The notes under the pieces are model-generated. The model did not search any database. It saw only the letters and a list, made by a program, of their open reading frames with translations, and was not told the origin of the DNA. Made by a program: the position numbers and the translations under genes. From assembly GCA_947490625.1 (NCBI GenBank), contig CANLHC010000062.1, positions 1-5,543 on the forward strand: DNA of 5,543 bases, written 5' to 3'. Below are positions 4,615 through 5,543 of the stretch, piece by piece. Position 1 is the stretch's first letter, and each line of letters opens with the position of its first letter. Source of the stretch: Candidatus Nanopelagicaceae bacterium. GTDB lineage: Bacteria; Actinomycetota; Actinomycetes; Nanopelagicales; Nanopelagicaceae.

Positions 4615-5249
4615 TCAACGAATTCGATCGCGCACAAGAAATAGTTTCTCGCTACGTCCTTCCAGTCTTTGAAGAGAAGACTGCTAATGGATACAAGCGC
4701 CATGATCCATATACAAAGCTCTTTGAAGAGCGCATTATCTTCTTGGGTCAGCCAATTGATGACACTGTTGCAAACGATGTCATGGCACAGTTGCTCACCC
4801 TCGAATCAATGGATTCTGATCGCGACATCATTATCTACATCAACTCACCAGGGGGATCATTTACAGCCCTCACAGCCATTTATGACACGATGCAATTTGT
4901 TCGCCCAGATGTGATGACAATCTGTCTTGGTCAAGCAGCATCAGCTGCAGCGATCATTCTCGCCGGTGGAGCAAAGGGAAAGCGTTACGCCCTTGAGCAC
5001 TCACGTATCTTGATTCACCAACCTTCATCTGAAGGCGGGGGACAGGCATCTGATATCGAGATTCAAGCACGCGAGATCATGCGTATGCGTCAGCTTCTTG
5101 AGAGCATGCTCTCTAAGCACACCACTCGTACACCTGAGCAGATCGCGCAAGATATCGAACGCGACAAGATTCTTACTGCAGCAGAAGCAGTTGAGTACGG
5201 GCTAATCGATCAGGTACTTGCAAGTCGAAAGGCAAAGCCAACCTGGTAA
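4611..5249 (+). CDS. clpP2: ATP-dependent Clp protease proteolytic subunit 2
   Basis: Second ClpP paralogue, 212 residues, expected to pair with ClpP1 in a mixed 14-mer peptidase. The triad Ser111 (GQAASAAA), His136 (ILIHQPSS) and Asp185 (IERDKIL) is intact with the family spacing, so it should be catalytically active. SRYVLPVF near the N-terminus, ANDVMAQLL, and the AASAAA nucleophile motif in place of AASMG identify it as the ClpP2 type. The N-terminal stretch before the ClpP core is longer than in ClpP1 and may be processed or form axial loops. ATG 4611 overlaps the clpP1 stop by 4 bases, with GGAGG at 4597-4601 inside the clpP1 end, so one transcript and translational coupling are likely, which would give matched amounts of the two subunits. 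The usual partner clpX is not seen in the remaining window. Confidence 0.97.
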   Translation: MINEFDRAQEIVSRYVLPVFEEKTANGYKRHDPYTKLFEERIIFLGQPIDDTVANDVMAQLLTLESMDSDRDIIIYINSPGGSFTALTAIYDTMQFVRPDVMTICLGQAASAAAIILAGGAKGKRYALEHSRILIHQPSSEGGGQASDIEIQAREIMRMRQLLESMLSKHTTRTPEQIAQDIERDKILTAAEAVEYGLIDQVLASRKAKPTW

Positions 5250-5257
5250 CAACCAGG
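5242..5257 (+). repeat. Hairpin across the clpP2 stop codon
   Basis: CCTGGT (5242-5247) and ACCAGG (5252-5257) are perfect complements around an AACA tetraloop. The hairpin includes the TAA stop (5247-5249) and buries most of AGGA (5255-5258), the only Shine-Dalgarno-like sequence before the transporter gene. No T tract follows, so it is not a standard terminator; a weak transcript-end or translation-damping structure is possible. Confidence 0.4.
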
Positions 5258-5273
5258 AACATCTCTTACTATC

Positions 5274-5543
5274 GTGAAACTATTTGAGGCGGGATCCCTT
5301 TGGTCGTACAGAGGGTTTCGCCTCTTTTGGTTTTCGAACACAATCTTTGTCATCGGTGCAGCTGCGTTTCCAGTTGCTCTTGCCGTAGCAGTTCTTGATA
5401 GCAATGGAAACGATCCAAAGTCGTTAGGCGTTGTTCTTGGTGCTCGTTTGCTCGCGGCAATTCTCGTTTCTCCTATCGCCGGAGTATGGGCAGATCGCTT
5501 ACCGCGAACCCACGTGATGATCTCTGCGGATCTATTTCGCGCA
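5274..5543 (+). CDS. Major facilitator superfamily transporter (5' part, runs off right edge)
   Basis: An open frame of 90 codons from GTG 5274 to the window edge; MFS proteins are usually about 400 residues, so this is under a quarter. Residues 17-41 form the first membrane helix (LFWFSNTIFVIGAAAFPVAL), a short polar loop with DSNGNDPKS follows, and 51-72 form the second helix. The loop after it carries GVWADRLPRT (70-79), a clear version of MFS motif A (G-x-L-A-D-R-x-G-R-[KR]). RGFRLFW near the start and SADLFRA at 84-90 resemble the EntS/MFS_3 exporter group, but the substrate cannot be told. GTG 5274 is the only possible start between the upstream in-frame stop (5247) and the first helix. 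Its AGGA at 5255-5258 is distant (15 bases) and partly in a hairpin, so translation may be weak or rely on clpP2. The 24-base gap suggests possible co-transcription with clpP2. Confidence 0.85.
   Translation, partial: MKLFEAGSLWSYRGFRLFWFSNTIFVIGAAAFPVALAVAVLDSNGNDPKSLGVVLGARLLAAILVSPIAGVWADRLPRTHVMISADLFRA

Overview
The window looks like chromosomal DNA from a moderate-GC actinobacterium. The evidence is the gene order tig–clpP1–clpP2 with two distinct ClpP paralogues whose sequence blocks read like the mycobacterial ClpP1/ClpP2 pair, and a ribose-5-phosphate isomerase B with the actinobacterial glycine/glutamate active-site block. GTG and TTG starts behind clear Shine-Dalgarno sequences fit too. 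By eye the base composition is close to 50% GC with many AT-ending codons, which would suit a streamlined freshwater actinobacterium (acI / Nanopelagicales type). That placement is inference; no marker here proves it.

Left part (1–1307): the minus strand carries the 5' part of rpiB (running off the left edge). Upstream of it, and read in the same direction, is a gene for a secreted, alanine-rich helical protein with a Gly/His/Lys-rich tail; an intrinsic terminator separates the two. Between this gene and a divergently transcribed collagen-like gene lies about 255 bases without a gene. It is unusually rich in palindromes and can be folded into three consecutive hairpins, so it is the best candidate for an undescribed regulatory or structured RNA element here.

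Middle (1308–2512): a secreted collagen-like protein (Gly-X-Y repeats between an N-terminal DFYIDT-type module and a predicted beta-rich head) runs tail to tail into tRNA-Gly(UCC) on the minus strand. tRNA-Pro(UGG) diverges from it on the plus strand. Both tRNAs encode their CCA ends.

Right part (2573–5543): a protein-quality-control cluster. Trigger factor (tig) is followed after 116 bases by clpP1, and clpP1 overlaps clpP2 by 4 bases (ATGA). Trigger factor handles nascent chains on the ribosome, while the two ClpP paralogues are expected to form a mixed ClpP1P2 peptidase served by ClpX/ClpC. The tig–clpP1 gap holds a sequence resembling the ClgR operator known to control clp genes in actinobacteria, and a perfect 9-bp inverted repeat directly in front of the clpP1 ribosome binding site. 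The clpP1 start is most likely GTG at 3979, not the upstream in-frame TTG at 3940. A major-facilitator-superfamily transporter begins 24 bases after clpP2 and runs off the right edge. No mobile element, CRISPR array, phage gene or defence system was seen.
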